The notes under the pieces were generated by a model. That model saw only the letters and a program-made list of their open reading frames with translations. It was not told the DNA's origin and ran no database searches. A stretch of 64,000 nt of DNA, from NCBI GenBank assembly GCA_947501615.1, contig CANMWK010000003.1, forward strand, positions 372,001 through 436,000, in the 5' to 3' direction. Both the position numbers and the translations under genes were made by a program. The stretch comes from an uncultured Tenacibaculum sp. (lineage in GTDB: Bacteria; Bacteroidota; Bacteroidia; Flavobacteriales; Flavobacteriaceae). Shown here piece by piece: positions 16,826 to 26,645 of the stretch. Numbering within the stretch: the stretch's first letter is position 1; each line of letters opens with the position of its first letter.

Positions 16826-17428
16826 TTATAAATAGTTATTTAACTTATTAATGTTATTCTTTTTATGAATGAGCATGAGAATTTTTTTTCCTCTAGCTTC
16901 ACAACCTTTACTTTCATGAATTACCGCTGTTCTAATAATATGTTCAAGTTCAGGATGTACCCAAGCTCTATATTTTCCAAAAAGAAACAAAGTAGTCATA
17001 CTATAAGCCTTTACAGCTATTTTTTTATCAGTGATTAGCCAATCAAATCCAGTAGCTATAATAGTATCTACATGAGAATTAGTTAACGAAGTTTTAGTTC
17101 GATTAGGTGCTTTATCATCATAAGCAATAGCCAAGTGTTCACAAATTTTAGCACTAGTACGAAGTACTCCATCAAAATGTAAGTTTTTTAGGTTTGCAAT
17201 AAAAGTATCGATGTAGGGAAGTAGATAGTCAATACCATGATGCGTGCATATCCATTCTAAAATCCAAGCAGCTTTAATTGATACTTTATGTTCAGTCTCA
17301 CATGTTAAATCCACTAAAAATTTTATCATTTTAGGCTTTTCTAATACAATATTTGCAACTTTATTACGATTAACTCTTTTGGGGTTTTCTATAGAATTTA
17401 ATAGAGAAATTAAAAAATCGATACTCAT
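16826..17428 (-). CDS. small HEAT/ARM-like repeat protein
   Basis: The 200-residue protein is made of alternating helices (AAWILEWICTHH, IDYLLPYIDTFIANL, VKAYSMTTLFLFGKY) consistent with a HEAT/armadillo-type solenoid. Homologues in flavobacteria are often labelled adenylosuccinate lyase in databases; none of the lyase signature motifs is present here, and the protein is less than half the size of that enzyme. Cytosolic, no signal peptide. It is divergent from the MORN-like gene at 17491. Role unknown. Confidence 0.6.
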   Translation of the reverse strand: MSIDFLISLLNSIENPKRVNRNKVANIVLEKPKMIKFLVDLTCETEHKVSIKAAWILEWICTHHGIDYLLPYIDTFIANLKNLHFDGVLRTSAKICEHLAIAYDDKAPNRTKTSLTNSHVDTIIATGFDWLITDKKIAVKAYSMTTLFLFGKYRAWVHPELEHIIRTAVIHESKGCEARGKKILMLIHKKNNINKLNNYL

Positions 17429-17490
17429 ATTGGTACGGTTTGTGTACTTTTACAAAAAATTTACTAAATATAAAGACAAAAAGAATAGTA

Positions 17491-18198
17491 ATGGTAAAGG
17501 CTAGAGAATATGTTGTTTTAAGTTTTGTATTTACAATGGTATTTACATTAGTATCTATAGCTCAAAAAGTGAATCAATTAGATGCGAATGGAAAAAGAAC
17601 AGGACCTTGGTTAAAATATTATCCAAATGGAGATATTAGATACAAAGGACAATTTAAAAATGGTAAAGAATTTGGAATGTTTCATTTTTATGAACAAGGA
17701 AGCAGTTATCCATCAATAATAAAGAAGTTTTCTAAAAGTTCAGATACAGCAGTAGTTAAGTTTTATAATAAAAGTAGAGTAAAGACACAAGGAAAAATGT
17801 TAGGCAGAAAAAGAGTAGGGAAATGGACCTATTATTTTTCCGATGGCAAAAGAGTGTTTTCTGAAGAACATTATAAAGATGGTAAACTGGACGGATTACT
17901 TAAGAATTATTACATAAATGGTAACTTAACAGAAGCTTCAGAATATAAAAATGGAGAAAAACATGGATATTCTAAAATATATACCGAAGATGGAAAGTTA
18001 ATAGAACATGTGAATTATGTTGAAGGAAAATTGAATGGCGAAGGTAAATATTTCGATTTGAAAGGAATAATAAAAGAAAAAGGAATGTATAAAGATGGGA
18101 GCAGAATTGGAAAATGGGAGTTTTATATTGATGGTGAACTTTCTGAAAAAGGAAGACCTGATAAAAGTATCCGAAAGAAGAAAAAGAAAGAAGAATAA
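17491..18198 (+). CDS. exported MORN/YwqK-like repeat protein
   Basis: The 235-residue product (start ATG 17491) has a signal peptide ending ISIAQ-type (VFTLVSIAQ) and then repeats of the form GPWLKYYPNGDIRYKGQFKNGKEFG, GKWTYYFSDGKRVFSEEHYKDGKLDG, NGNLTEASEYKNGEKHG. These are MORN-like/YwqK beta-hairpin repeats, about eight units, common in exported flavobacterial proteins. The basic C-terminal tail (KKKKKEE) is low complexity. An upstream in-frame GTG at 17440 would give an unlikely N terminus. Function unknown; probably periplasmic or surface binding. Confidence 0.8.
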   Translation: MVKAREYVVLSFVFTMVFTLVSIAQKVNQLDANGKRTGPWLKYYPNGDIRYKGQFKNGKEFGMFHFYEQGSSYPSIIKKFSKSSDTAVVKFYNKSRVKTQGKMLGRKRVGKWTYYFSDGKRVFSEEHYKDGKLDGLLKNYYINGNLTEASEYKNGEKHGYSKIYTEDGKLIEHVNYVEGKLNGEGKYFDLKGIIKEKGMYKDGSRIGKWEFYIDGELSEKGRPDKSIRKKKKKEE

Positions 18199-18380
18199 TT
18201 AGTTGCACTTACCTAAAAATCAAAAATAAAAGCTATTATCTAGTAGCGATACTTCACAAAGAAATACAATTTTTAATATAGTTCAGCATATATATTTTGC
18301 TTTTTATAAAAAGAACAATCTTGTTTTGTTTAAAACAAGTTATTAAATGTATTCTCAATATTTAGATCTATTTATTGATG

Positions 18381-18388
18381 TATATTTG
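18381..18388 (+). promoter_or_regulatory. -7 box (TATATTTG) of the S9 peptidase gene
   Basis: TATATTTG fits TAnnTTTG and ends 35 bp before the ATG at 18424. This supports the ATG over an upstream in-frame TTG that directly follows the box. Confidence 0.55.
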
Positions 18389-18423
18389 ATTTGACAGTAT
18401 CAATTCATTTATTCAAATTATCT

Positions 18424-20442
18424 ATGAGAGAAATAAATAAAAATAAGTTGTTTTTATGTGTATTATTGTTTTTAACATTTCAACTAATAGCACAATCCAA
18501 TAAAGGCCTCAAAGGTTATCCTATACAAGAGTATTTAGGGCAAACCAATATTTCCGAAATAGCTCTAGCACCTAATGGTAACTATTTAGCCATAGTTACC
18601 ATGCAAAATAATTTTGAAACCAATGTAGAGGAATATTCTTTATGGAGATTTACACTAGATGAAAACGGAATTCCCTCAAACAAAATAAAACTTTCCGCAA
18701 CAGTAGAAAATAAGTATAATTTAAAATGGAGTTATGATAGTAATTACTTGTTCTTTATTTCAAAAAATAAAAAAGGACGAAATTTATTTAAAATAAATAT
18801 GAATGGAGGAGAGGCTTTTGCTACGATTAAAGATCAAAAAATAGCAAATAAAATGGCTTCATACGAATTTTATAAAGAAAATAAAGTGCTTTTAAATATA
18901 AATAATACTAAAAAAAAGCACGATAAGAATGAATTGTATAACGATGTTTTATATTGGTCAGGTAAGAATAACACCTATATTTCAACTTTTTATACACTCA
19001 ATTACAGCTCTAATGCAATAGATTCTATATTTACTATAAAACATCCAATAGCATATTTTCAAGTTTCTCCAAACAAGCAAAAAATTGCATTTTCATCTAA
19101 CGATATAAGTGATTACATTAAATTTAAAAATACGAATAGATTCCATAGTTATATTTTCGACATTGAAAGTAAAAAAATTGAAAAACAATTAACTTTTGAT
19201 GGTGGTTATGAATATCCTAAATGGGCTAGTAATTCGAGACTAGTTTTTAATAATTTCGGAGACCCTAAAGAAAAGGAATACAATTATATCCAAGGAAAGT
19301 TGTATGGTTATGCTATTGAAGAATCGAGCTATTTACCTTTGAATAATGAATTTAAAGGAGCCGTAAATGATTTTGAAATACTAGACAAAGATCACATATT
19401 ATTTACAGCTACTGAGTCAACGAAATTAAATTTATATGAGTCTAAAAAAGGAAAAACAAAACAACTGACATTTTTTGAAGGAAAAATAACAGGTTTTACA
19501 TTTTCTAAAACTAAAGATGTATACGTTTTTTCGGCAGTTACCAAAAATTCATTTCCTGAAATATACGTTTCTAAAGGTTTGAATAAAAAAGTAAAACCAA
19601 AAAAAATTAGTGATTTTAATAAAAGGCTAAACAGTTACCCAAAACCAAAAATAGAAACAGTAACATGGAAAAATGCGGCTAATGAATTAGTAGAAGGTGT
19701 ATTAATTTGGCCTCCGAATACCTCAAAGAAAGATAAATTACCACTAGTTGTAGACATACACGGTGGGCCTTGGTCTGCAAGATACGAAGCTATAACATTA
19801 GATGGTATTCAATACTATTATTATGGCTCACTTTTAGCCTCGAAAGGTTTTTTAGTACTGCAACCGAATTATACAGGAGGAATTGGTAGAGGGAATAAGT
19901 TTTTAAAGAAAATACTGAAAAGTCCAATTAAAAAGCCAGCACTCGATATTATAAATGGTGTAGAAAGTTTGCTAGAAAAAGGTTGGGTAGATAAAAACAA
20001 CATGGTGGTAATGGGAGCAAGTTATGGTGGCCTACTCACAAATGCGATAATTACAGAAACAAACATGTTTCAATTGGCAATGACTAGCTGTGGGAATTGG
20101 AATGAATTAGCAGATTATGGATCTTCAGATGGTGATATTCTACAAGGCTATCTTTTTAAAGATAAAAAAATATGGAGTGATTATCAATACTATTGGGAAG
20201 AAAGTCCTATTGCTAAAGTAGAAAATATAACTACACCAATATTAATAACTCATGGAGAGAAAGATATTCGTGTTCCTACTATTCATGCTAAATCGATGTA
20301 TCGAGCTCTAGAATATATAGGCAAAACTGATGTAGAATTGGTACTTTTTCCAAAAGAAGGGCATATTTATAAACAACCAAAAAATAAGCTTAAAAAAGTA
20401 CAAATAGAGTTAGAGTGGATTGATAAATATATTGATTATTGA
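18424..20442 (+). CDS. S9 family prolyl-oligopeptidase-type serine peptidase
   Basis: The 672-residue exported enzyme has a signal peptide (FLCVLLFLTFQLIAQS), an N-terminal beta-propeller (~residues 40-390), and a C-terminal alpha/beta hydrolase. Visible catalytic elements are the oxyanion region DIHGGPW, the nucleophile in VMGASYGGLL, the Asp in THGEKDIRVP and the His in FPKEGHIY. Such enzymes trim short peptides, often after proline, in the periplasm. ATG 18424 gives a clean signal peptide. Monocistronic. The substrate is not predictable from sequence alone. Confidence 0.92.
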   Translation: MREINKNKLFLCVLLFLTFQLIAQSNKGLKGYPIQEYLGQTNISEIALAPNGNYLAIVTMQNNFETNVEEYSLWRFTLDENGIPSNKIKLSATVENKYNLKWSYDSNYLFFISKNKKGRNLFKINMNGGEAFATIKDQKIANKMASYEFYKENKVLLNINNTKKKHDKNELYNDVLYWSGKNNTYISTFYTLNYSSNAIDSIFTIKHPIAYFQVSPNKQKIAFSSNDISDYIKFKNTNRFHSYIFDIESKKIEKQLTFDGGYEYPKWASNSRLVFNNFGDPKEKEYNYIQGKLYGYAIEESSYLPLNNEFKGAVNDFEILDKDHILFTATESTKLNLYESKKGKTKQLTFFEGKITGFTFSKTKDVYVFSAVTKNSFPEIYVSKGLNKKVKPKKISDFNKRLNSYPKPKIETVTWKNAANELVEGVLIWPPNTSKKDKLPLVVDIHGGPWSARYEAITLDGIQYYYYGSLLASKGFLVLQPNYTGGIGRGNKFLKKILKSPIKKPALDIINGVESLLEKGWVDKNNMVVMGASYGGLLTNAIITETNMFQLAMTSCGNWNELADYGSSDGDILQGYLFKDKKIWSDYQYYWEESPIAKVENITTPILITHGEKDIRVPTIHAKSMYRALEYIGKTDVELVLFPKEGHIYKQPKNKLKKVQIELEWIDKYIDY

Positions 20443-20514
20443 TTAGCAAATTGATGAATGTAATTTTGAAATGACGCAATGTATCATAAATCTTTTTAAC
20501 TAATAACTATTTCG

Positions 20515-20522
20515 TAAATTTG
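20515..20522 (+). promoter_or_regulatory. -7 box (TAAATTTG) of mnmA
   Basis: TAAATTTG matches TAnnTTTG and ends 19 bp before the ATG at 20542, supporting that start. Confidence 0.55.
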
Positions 20523-20541
20523 CGCCCTAATTGTGCAAAAT

Positions 20542-21729
20542 ATGAAACGAGTTGTTGTAGGGCTCTCTGGAGGAGTTGATAGTAGTGTTACGGCTTATTT
20601 ATTAAAAGAGCAAGGCTACGAGGTTATTGGGCTATTTATGAAAAATTGGCACGATGATTCTGTAACTATTTCTGACGAATGTCCTTGGTTAGAAGATAGT
20701 AATGATGCTATGATTGTTGCTGATAAGCTTGGTATACCTTTTCAGACTGTAGATTTAAGTGAGCAATACAAAGAACGTATTGTAGACTATATGTTCGATG
20801 AATATGAAAAAGGTCGTACTCCTAATCCAGATGTACTTTGCAATAGAGAAATAAAGTTCGATGTTTTTATGGACATTGCTTTAAGTTTAGGAGCAGATTA
20901 TGTTGCTACTGGGCATTATTGTAGAAAAGGAGAAGAAGATAGTAATGGTGAAACAATATATAAGTTACTAGCTGGAAAAGATACCAATAAAGATCAATCA
21001 TATTTTCTTTGTCAATTATCTCAAAAACAATTAGCTAAGGCTTTATTTCCTATTGGGGAATTAACTAAGCCTGAAGTAAGAGCTATTGCTAAAAAAGCTG
21101 ATTTGATTACAGCAGAGAAGAAAGACTCGCAAGGATTATGTTTTATCGGTAAAGTAAGATTACCAGACTTTTTACAACAAAAATTACAACCCAAGGAAGG
21201 AGTAATTGTACAAATACCAAATTCTTTTGCAGCATACAATGAAGCTTTACCAGAGTTTGATAATAAAATAGCTGAACTCGATTATAAATCTAAAAAGTTT
21301 ACCTATAAAATATCTGATGGTAAAACTGTAGGAAAACATCAAGGAGCACATTATTTCACTAAAGGTCAGCGTAAAGGTTTAGCTGTTGGAGGAACTAAAG
21401 AACCACTGTTTGTTATAGAAACAGATGTAGATCAGAATGTAATTTATACAGGTGAAGGTAAAGCACACAAAGGTTTGTATAGAAATGTGTTATTTGTTTC
21501 TAATGAAGAATTACATTGGGTAAGAGAAGATTTAGCTCTAAAAACAGGTGAATTTATGGAAGTTGAAGCTAGAATTCGTTACCGTCAAGCTTTAGAAAAA
21601 GCAAAACTTTATAAAGTAGGAGATGGGATGTATGTTGAATTTGAAAGTCCGCAATCTGCAATTCAAGAAGGGCAATTTGTAGCTTGGTATAAAAATGAGG
21701 AACTATTAGGTTCTGGTGTTATTTCTTAG
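20542..21729 (+). CDS. mnmA: tRNA-specific 2-thiouridylase
   Basis: MnmA adds sulfur to U34 of tRNA-Lys, -Glu and -Gln using an ATP-activated uridine and sulfur relayed from a cysteine desulfurase. The 395-residue protein starts [16 protein letters not shown] with the PP-loop, has the first catalytic Cys in [30 protein letters not shown] and the second Cys in [10 protein letters not shown]. The GTG nine bp upstream is in frame but does not match family N termini. A membrane protein gene follows closely and may be co-transcribed. Confidence 0.97.
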   Translation: MKRVVVGLSGGVDSSVTAYLLKEQGYEVIGLFMKNWHDDSVTISDECPWLEDSNDAMIVADKLGIPFQTVDLSEQYKERIVDYMFDEYEKGRTPNPDVLCNREIKFDVFMDIALSLGADYVATGHYCRKGEEDSNGETIYKLLAGKDTNKDQSYFLCQLSQKQLAKALFPIGELTKPEVRAIAKKADLITAEKKDSQGLCFIGKVRLPDFLQQKLQPKEGVIVQIPNSFAAYNEALPEFDNKIAELDYKSKKFTYKISDGKTVGKHQGAHYFTKGQRKGLAVGGTKEPLFVIETDVDQNVIYTGEGKAHKGLYRNVLFVSNEELHWVREDLALKTGEFMEVEARIRYRQALEKAKLYKVGDGMYVEFESPQSAIQEGQFVAWYKNEELLGSGVIS

Positions 21730-21741
21730 ATTGTTAAGAAG

Positions 21742-22509
21742 ATGAAAATTAGAACGCAAAATGATGTTAGGAAATTAGATGAAAAAATTAAGAGTGAATT
21801 AGGGGTTGATGTAAGTAAATATAAAGATGAGGAAGCTGTTGAGAGTTTTACAGAGTTAATTTCTTTACCGTCGTATGTTATTTTTTCTATAACCCGACCA
21901 ATTTTTGTTGCTCTTTTAATTTACATATTTGGTTTTTATTTTTTAAAATTAGTTCACGTAGAATATATTATTTATGCAGTAGTTGGATTAATTTTATTCC
22001 TAATTGCTGGAATATTTTTTGGGGTACTCTATCTAGTTTTTAAGATGAAAAATGACATTTCGAATATTGTAGATTATTCTCTCGATATATTAACATTGTC
22101 AATACAAGATTTATCAAATGTAACCCAACACATAAATGCAAAAAATAAAGAAGATGTTCTTTCTCTTTTGTTCAAAGGAATCATTCATATCGTAACAATA
22201 CCATTATTTTCTGAAGTTATAGCAAGTAAAACATTATTTGCAGGTTTTTTTGCAAAAAAAATAGTAAAGAATACGCTCACATTAATTTCTGATAAATTAA
22301 CATTTGATGAAATAGACGATACTAAAAAAGAAATAGAGAAAAACGATAACAATAGTTTTCTTGTTTCCTGCGTAACTACTATTTCTAATGTATCTGATGG
22401 ATTAGAAAAGTTTATTAATTTTATATTTAGAATCGTAAAAATTCCATTATTTTTAATATTTGGTAGTGTATTCATACTACTAGTTTTCTTTTTATATATA
22501 ATCAACTAA
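21742..22509 (+). CDS. membrane protein of unknown function
   Basis: The 255-residue protein has two adjacent hydrophobic segments at residues ~50-110 (PIFVALLIYIFGFYFLKL, YIIYAVVGLILFLIAGIFFG) and one at the C terminus (PLFLIFGSVFILLVFFLYII), with a soluble helical middle. The N terminus is charged. No family is recognised. It lies 12 bp after mnmA and 8 bp before the nitronate monooxygenase gene, so the three are probably one transcript, but no functional link is evident. Confidence 0.6.
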   Translation: MKIRTQNDVRKLDEKIKSELGVDVSKYKDEEAVESFTELISLPSYVIFSITRPIFVALLIYIFGFYFLKLVHVEYIIYAVVGLILFLIAGIFFGVLYLVFKMKNDISNIVDYSLDILTLSIQDLSNVTQHINAKNKEDVLSLLFKGIIHIVTIPLFSEVIASKTLFAGFFAKKIVKNTLTLISDKLTFDEIDDTKKEIEKNDNNSFLVSCVTTISNVSDGLEKFINFIFRIVKIPLFLIFGSVFILLVFFLYIIN

Positions 22510-22517
22510 AAAATATT

Positions 22518-23450
22518 TTGACAAATAAAATCACTCAACTTTTTAATATAAAATATCCAGTCATACAAGGAGGAATGATATGGGTATCGGGATGGAAATT
22601 AGCCTCAGCAGTTTCAAATGCGGGTGGATTAGGACTTATTGGTGCTGGTTCAATGTATCCCGAGGTGTTACGTGAACACATACAAAAGTGTAAAAAAGCA
22701 ACAGAAAACTCTTTTGGAGTTAATGTACCTATGTTATATCCAGATATTGAAAAAATCATGGATATTATTGTAGAAGAAGGTGTAAAAATTGTATTTACTT
22801 CAGCAGGAAATCCTAAAACATGGACTAACTTTTTAAAAGATAAAGGCATAACAGTAGTGCACGTGGTAAGTTCAGTAAAATTTGCGCTTAAAGCTGAAGC
22901 TGCAGGAGTAGATGCTGTAGTTTGTGAAGGTTTTGAAGCTGGTGGACATAATGGGAGAGAAGAAACTACAACTTTTACGCTTATTCCAATGGTTAAAGAT
23001 CAGGTAAAAATACCTGTAATTGCTGCTGGAGGAATAGGATCTGGAAGAGGAATGTTAGCAGCTATGGTTTTAGGTGCTGATGGAGTTCAAATTGGTAGTC
23101 GTTTTGCAGCGACTGAAGAGTCTTCAGCTCATGATAATTTTAAAGATACTATTCTAAAGGTTAAAGATGGAGATACTTATGTTACTTTGAAGGAATTGGC
23201 TCCTGTTCGCTTGGTTAGAAATAAGTTTTTTAATGATGTTCAAGAGTTATATCAAAAAGATCCTTCTATTGATGATTTAAAATCATTATTAGGTAGAGCT
23301 AGAGCTAAGCGCGGAATGTTTGAGGGGGATTTAGAAGAAGGAGAATTAGAAATCGGTCAAATCGCAGGCTTAATTCATGAAATAAAACCAGCAGGAGAGG
23401 TTTTACAAGAGATTATTACAGAATTTAAAAGTATAAAAGAAGCATTTTAA
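22518..23450 (+). CDS. nitronate monooxygenase family FMN oxidoreductase
   Basis: The 310-residue TIM-barrel flavoprotein starts with KYPVIQGGMIWVSG, has the SNAGGLGLIG loop, the FMN phosphate-binding GGIGSGRGMLAAMVLGADGVQIGSRF, and the His region GGHNGR. These match the nitronate monooxygenase/2-nitropropane dioxygenase family, which detoxifies alkyl nitronates; related members act as enoyl-ACP reductases (FabK). The start is TTG 22518, as no upstream ATG is in frame and this gives the family N terminus. Substrate uncertain. Confidence 0.9.
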   Translation: MTNKITQLFNIKYPVIQGGMIWVSGWKLASAVSNAGGLGLIGAGSMYPEVLREHIQKCKKATENSFGVNVPMLYPDIEKIMDIIVEEGVKIVFTSAGNPKTWTNFLKDKGITVVHVVSSVKFALKAEAAGVDAVVCEGFEAGGHNGREETTTFTLIPMVKDQVKIPVIAAGGIGSGRGMLAAMVLGADGVQIGSRFAATEESSAHDNFKDTILKVKDGDTYVTLKELAPVRLVRNKFFNDVQELYQKDPSIDDLKSLLGRARAKRGMFEGDLEEGELEIGQIAGLIHEIKPAGEVLQEIITEFKSIKEAF

Positions 23451-23478
23451 TGTTCCTTGCCGTTTTACTTTAGATCAA

Positions 23479-24036
23479 TTAATAAGGAATATTTTTCCAT
23501 TTCCATTGTGTATCAATAGTGTAATTGATATTTGTTTTTTTGGCGATGTGTTGAAACTCAGTTCGTAACTTTTCAGGATCGACGTTAATATTCTTGTGAA
23601 TGATTAATGTATTTCCTGTTGTAATTCTTAAGAAAAAATGGCTTGATATTTCCGTTATTTTTTCTAGCGTTTCATAATTCATTTTAGATTCTCCTACTTG
23701 GCTATACATTTCAATTTCGGTTCCATTAAACACTACTTTAGTTTGTATTCCGAAGCGATTTTTATAATGTCCATTTATAAATTTAAGATAATGTCGTTTG
23801 TAATGATTTTTCTGATAAAAAGGGTAAACAAATAATGTGAGAATTGTAAAGCAACTGAAAAACTTGAATAAAAATTGATTGTTACTCTGATAAAATAGAA
23901 AGCTTAAACAAACAAATACTAAGGTAACAATAATCCAACTTTTTAATCGATTTCTTTTCAAACCTTTGTTTATTGAAGCTTCGTATAATAATTGCGTAAG
24001 GTAATCGCTGCTACCTAAACTATATGTCAATTCCAT
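23479..24036 (-). CDS. YcxB-like membrane protein
   Basis: The 185-residue protein has two hydrophobic segments (IIVTLVFVCLSFLFY and FSCFTILTLFVYPFY) and a C-terminal soluble domain with GTEIEMYSQVGESKMNYETLEKITEISSH and FLRITTGNTLIIHK, which fits the YcxB family (bPH2-like, two TM helices plus a PH-like domain). Function unknown. It is convergent with the nitronate monooxygenase gene, only 28 bp apart. Confidence 0.65.
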   Translation of the reverse strand: MELTYSLGSSDYLTQLLYEASINKGLKRNRLKSWIIVTLVFVCLSFLFYQSNNQFLFKFFSCFTILTLFVYPFYQKNHYKRHYLKFINGHYKNRFGIQTKVVFNGTEIEMYSQVGESKMNYETLEKITEISSHFFLRITTGNTLIIHKNINVDPEKLRTEFQHIAKKTNINYTIDTQWKWKNIPY

Positions 24037-24140
24037 ACTATGAATTTTATTGACATCAAAACTAAGGAAGATTTAAAAAGAAAAAAAGAATAAACATGGT
24101 CATTACGAACGAAACGCAGTATGGTGAGGTAATTATAATT

Positions 24141-24557
24141 TTAAGTTCTGATTTTCAGGTTATTTAGTATAATTCGTTTACGTCTCTTACTCAAGCCTTT
24201 TACCCAATAGGTTACTATAACGTCATAATCTGTCTTCTCGATCATTTTTTCTTCATTTTTATCCAGTGTTACAATCCAAGTAGCTATTTTGGTACTGTTG
24301 GTATGATCCCATTCTTTTATAGCATTGAAATATTCAGATTTTGTCGCGATTTATTGTCCAGTATTTCCAGTAATAAAAAGTACTTTTTTTCCAGTAAAAT
24401 CAAATCCTTTATCTCTTGCATTATCAATGTATTCATTCAGAAATTGAGATTCAACCTGAGTAAGCTTTGTGTCATTATCGATACCACATTCACTAAGATT
24501 TTGTCCAAATGTGTTGATCGAAATCAGTAAAAGAATTATTATGCTAATTATTTTCAT
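24141..24557 (-). pseudogene. exported small protein interrupted by one in-frame stop
   Basis: Read on the minus strand from ATG 24557 the frame encodes a signal peptide (IISIIILLLISINTFGQ) and 68 residues, ends at TAA (24351-24353), and then continues in the same frame without another stop for 69 codons to a TAA at 24141-24143. The part after the first stop is well-formed protein sequence (KEWDHTNSTKIATWIVTLDK, TDYDVIVTYWVKGL). The simplest reading is a single nonsense mutation in a 138-residue exported protein. Function unknown. Confidence 0.7.
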
Positions 24558-24628
24558 ATGGTTTTAATCTATTATCAATTTTTTTATAAGAGTTAAATCT
24601 ATCGTCTAGTATAAGAATAGTGACGGTT

Positions 24629-25477
24629 TTAAGACCACAAACTTTTCAGTTTAGACCATAGTTTGTTTTTGTTACTAATGTTTGTTTTGGCATTTGTCGT
24701 GTCATTATTTTTATACCTTGTTGTGTGTAGGCTTTCCTCTCCCAATTTATGTTTTGGATTGTAAACTTCTACTTTAACTTTATCTCTATCCGTAACAACA
24801 ATTCCCTTGCGATTTGGCCAATTAGATTGTATTTCTTCAAATTTTCCTAATTCCAACATTCTATCCAAGATTCTCTTACCGTCCGAATAATCATTATAAA
24901 TTTGAGTTGGCATTGGTCTATATTCTTCCGTTGATTTAATAAATCCTGAAAAAAAGTAAGGGTCTAATTCTCCAAATTCAAGTCCGCACATAAGAGGAAC
25001 TTCGATATGTTGTCCACTTTTAAGGTTAGTAAATGCACAGTGAAATCCGTGAAAGGCATAACGCCAATTATCCATTTTTCCGACCTGTTTATAGCCAAAC
25101 TGTTCTGACGCGTTTAAATTATTCATAGGATAATCAGAGTCAATTTCTAAATTGTGTTTATTAGCAAATCTATTTATCAATTCAGTCGCTAAACTCTGAT
25201 AATCTTTTGCACATTTTTCAAAGAAGTCTTGGTGTTCCTCAATTTCTTTGTCCGTAATTAATTTGACAATATTAATTTCAGGTTCTACAGTATGAACAGC
25301 TATTTGAAATTCCGGATGTTCAAATTTCCATTGATTTCCAATCTTTTCTCTTTTGGATTTAATCTTGTTTTCAAAAACAATTTTCCATTCAATTCCTCTT
25401 TCAAGTAATTTGATTGATTTGAAGTTTGGAATATCATCCAAACTATTACAAATTTGTATTTTCGATATTAAATTCAA
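24629..25477 (-). CDS. hypothetical cytosolic protein, DUF6896-like C-terminal half
   Basis: The 282-residue protein has no signal peptide. The middle part (GKMDNWRYAFHGFHCAFTNL, HIEVPLMCGLEFGELDPYFF) resembles the DUF6896 pattern I remember from flavobacteria, a domain of unknown role found in small immunity-like proteins. The C-terminal tail is Asn/Lys/Ser-rich. The first codon is a TTG. It lies in a stretch of small unrelated genes that looks like accessory DNA. The DUF call is tentative. Confidence 0.5.
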   Translation of the reverse strand: MNLISKIQICNSLDDIPNFKSIKLLERGIEWKIVFENKIKSKREKIGNQWKFEHPEFQIAVHTVEPEINIVKLITDKEIEEHQDFFEKCAKDYQSLATELINRFANKHNLEIDSDYPMNNLNASEQFGYKQVGKMDNWRYAFHGFHCAFTNLKSGQHIEVPLMCGLEFGELDPYFFSGFIKSTEEYRPMPTQIYNDYSDGKRILDRMLELGKFEEIQSNWPNRKGIVVTDRDKVKVEVYNPKHKLGEESLHTTRYKNNDTTNAKTNISNKNKLWSKLKSLWS

Positions 25478-25662
25478 TATTTGTTCAGCTTACACACAAC
25501 TCAGAAATAAATTTAGTAAATATTATGAGTAGCTTTTCATTTTTTCGGAGTTCAATTGTCCAACCAAATTCCGCTATACACTTTTTAGTAATTAAGTAAA
25601 TTAGGTGAGCATATTATTAATTTCATAGTATTTTTCAATTCCCATTTTTTTTCAATTTTAGA

Positions 25663-25848
25663 TTAGTTATTTTCTTTTTTCTTTCTAGAGAAACCAACTC
25701 CAATCAATCCACCTCCTAATATGGCAAAATATTTTCCATATTCAGATAGTTTGATAAGGAATTCATTTCCGAAATTGTCTGCCACAATAAGGAATAAAGC
25801 AAATACAAAAAGTATAATTCCAATAATTCCGACTGTTTTATTTCTCAT
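25663..25848 (-). CDS. small two-helix membrane protein
   Basis: The 61-residue protein has two hydrophobic segments (VGIIGIILFVFALFLIV and YFAILGGGLIGVGFS) separated by a short charged loop, and a basic C terminus. Nothing more can be said of its role. It is preceded by a CGTTGTATTAATTG boundary motif like those near other genes in this region. Confidence 0.5.
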   Translation of the reverse strand: MRNKTVGIIGIILFVFALFLIVADNFGNEFLIKLSEYGKYFAILGGGLIGVGFSRKKKENN

Positions 25849-25915
25849 TTTTTTATGTTTTTATATTTTCTGTTTTAGTTAACAATTAATACAACGGTTA
25901 TTATATATGCTTTTA

Positions 25916-26461
25916 TTACAAATAATTCCATTGTTTGGAATTTATACTTATCTGCCTCCAAATAATGGCATTGGTGAATTTCATATTAGAGTAACTCAAT
26001 TGAACATAAGAATATTTCCCAAAATTTAGTTTTACACTAATATTAAATTGAATAATAAAATAGTTTGCACTAAATGCCTTTTTATTTCTTCCATCCCAAA
26101 GTAATGCAATTGATGAGAAATGAATTTCTTGTAACTTATTAATAGTCAATTTAGGCACAATCAATTTTTTTTTATTATCAATTATTTTAATATGATCTAG
26201 TTTTGATTCAACGTACTTGAATTCCATTTTCTCTCCAGTCTTAAAGGATAATATTGCTAAAACTATTTTTTTTTCTCCCGTTATAATTTTTTTACTAATT
26301 GAGTCAAGAGATAATTTATCTGTGTTTTTGAAAATCAAGGTTTCTTGATTTTCAAAAATAAATTTAAAATGTATTGGTCTTTCTATCCTGTCTTTGTGAG
26401 CATATAAATTAGTCACTAAGAGAATTAATGTGGAGAATATTATAAAAGTTTTTCTATTCAT
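25916..26461 (-). CDS. exported protein of unknown function
   Basis: Taking ATG 26461 gives a 181-residue protein with a signal peptide (FIIFSTLILLVTNLYA); an upstream in-frame start would put a charged tail before it. The mature part has alternating strands (VLAILSFKTGEKMEFKYVES, SANYFIIQFNISVKLNFGKY) suggesting a small beta-rich exported domain. No family is recognised. Confidence 0.5.
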   Translation of the reverse strand: MNRKTFIIFSTLILLVTNLYAHKDRIERPIHFKFIFENQETLIFKNTDKLSLDSISKKIITGEKKIVLAILSFKTGEKMEFKYVESKLDHIKIIDNKKKLIVPKLTINKLQEIHFSSIALLWDGRNKKAFSANYFIIQFNISVKLNFGKYSYVQLSYSNMKFTNAIIWRQISINSKQWNYL

Positions 26462-26586
26462 AATTATTTGGATCTCAATTTTGCCATCTGTTTTTTGGCT
26501 TTGCAAACAAAGGATTCCTGTAATCGTCCTTTACAAGAAAGTCAGCCAATTATCTGTAAATTAGTGTAATTTCCAATAATTCTGGT

Positions 26587-26608
26587 GGATTTGGACAAAA
26601 TCAAATCC
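26587..26608. repeat. palindrome at a gene boundary of the accessory region
   Basis: GGATTTG (26587-26593) pairs with CAAATCC (26602-26608) around GACAAAAT. It lies between the 25916-26461 gene and the DinB-like pseudogene and is one of several boundary structures in this block. Confidence 0.4.
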
Positions 26609-26645
26609 GTAGTAATTACAATTATACATTGTTTATACTTGATTT

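Noticed and set aside
16826-17428. Calling the HEAT-like protein an adenylosuccinate lyase, a label I recall from databases
   Set aside because: No lyase signature is present and the protein is much too short.
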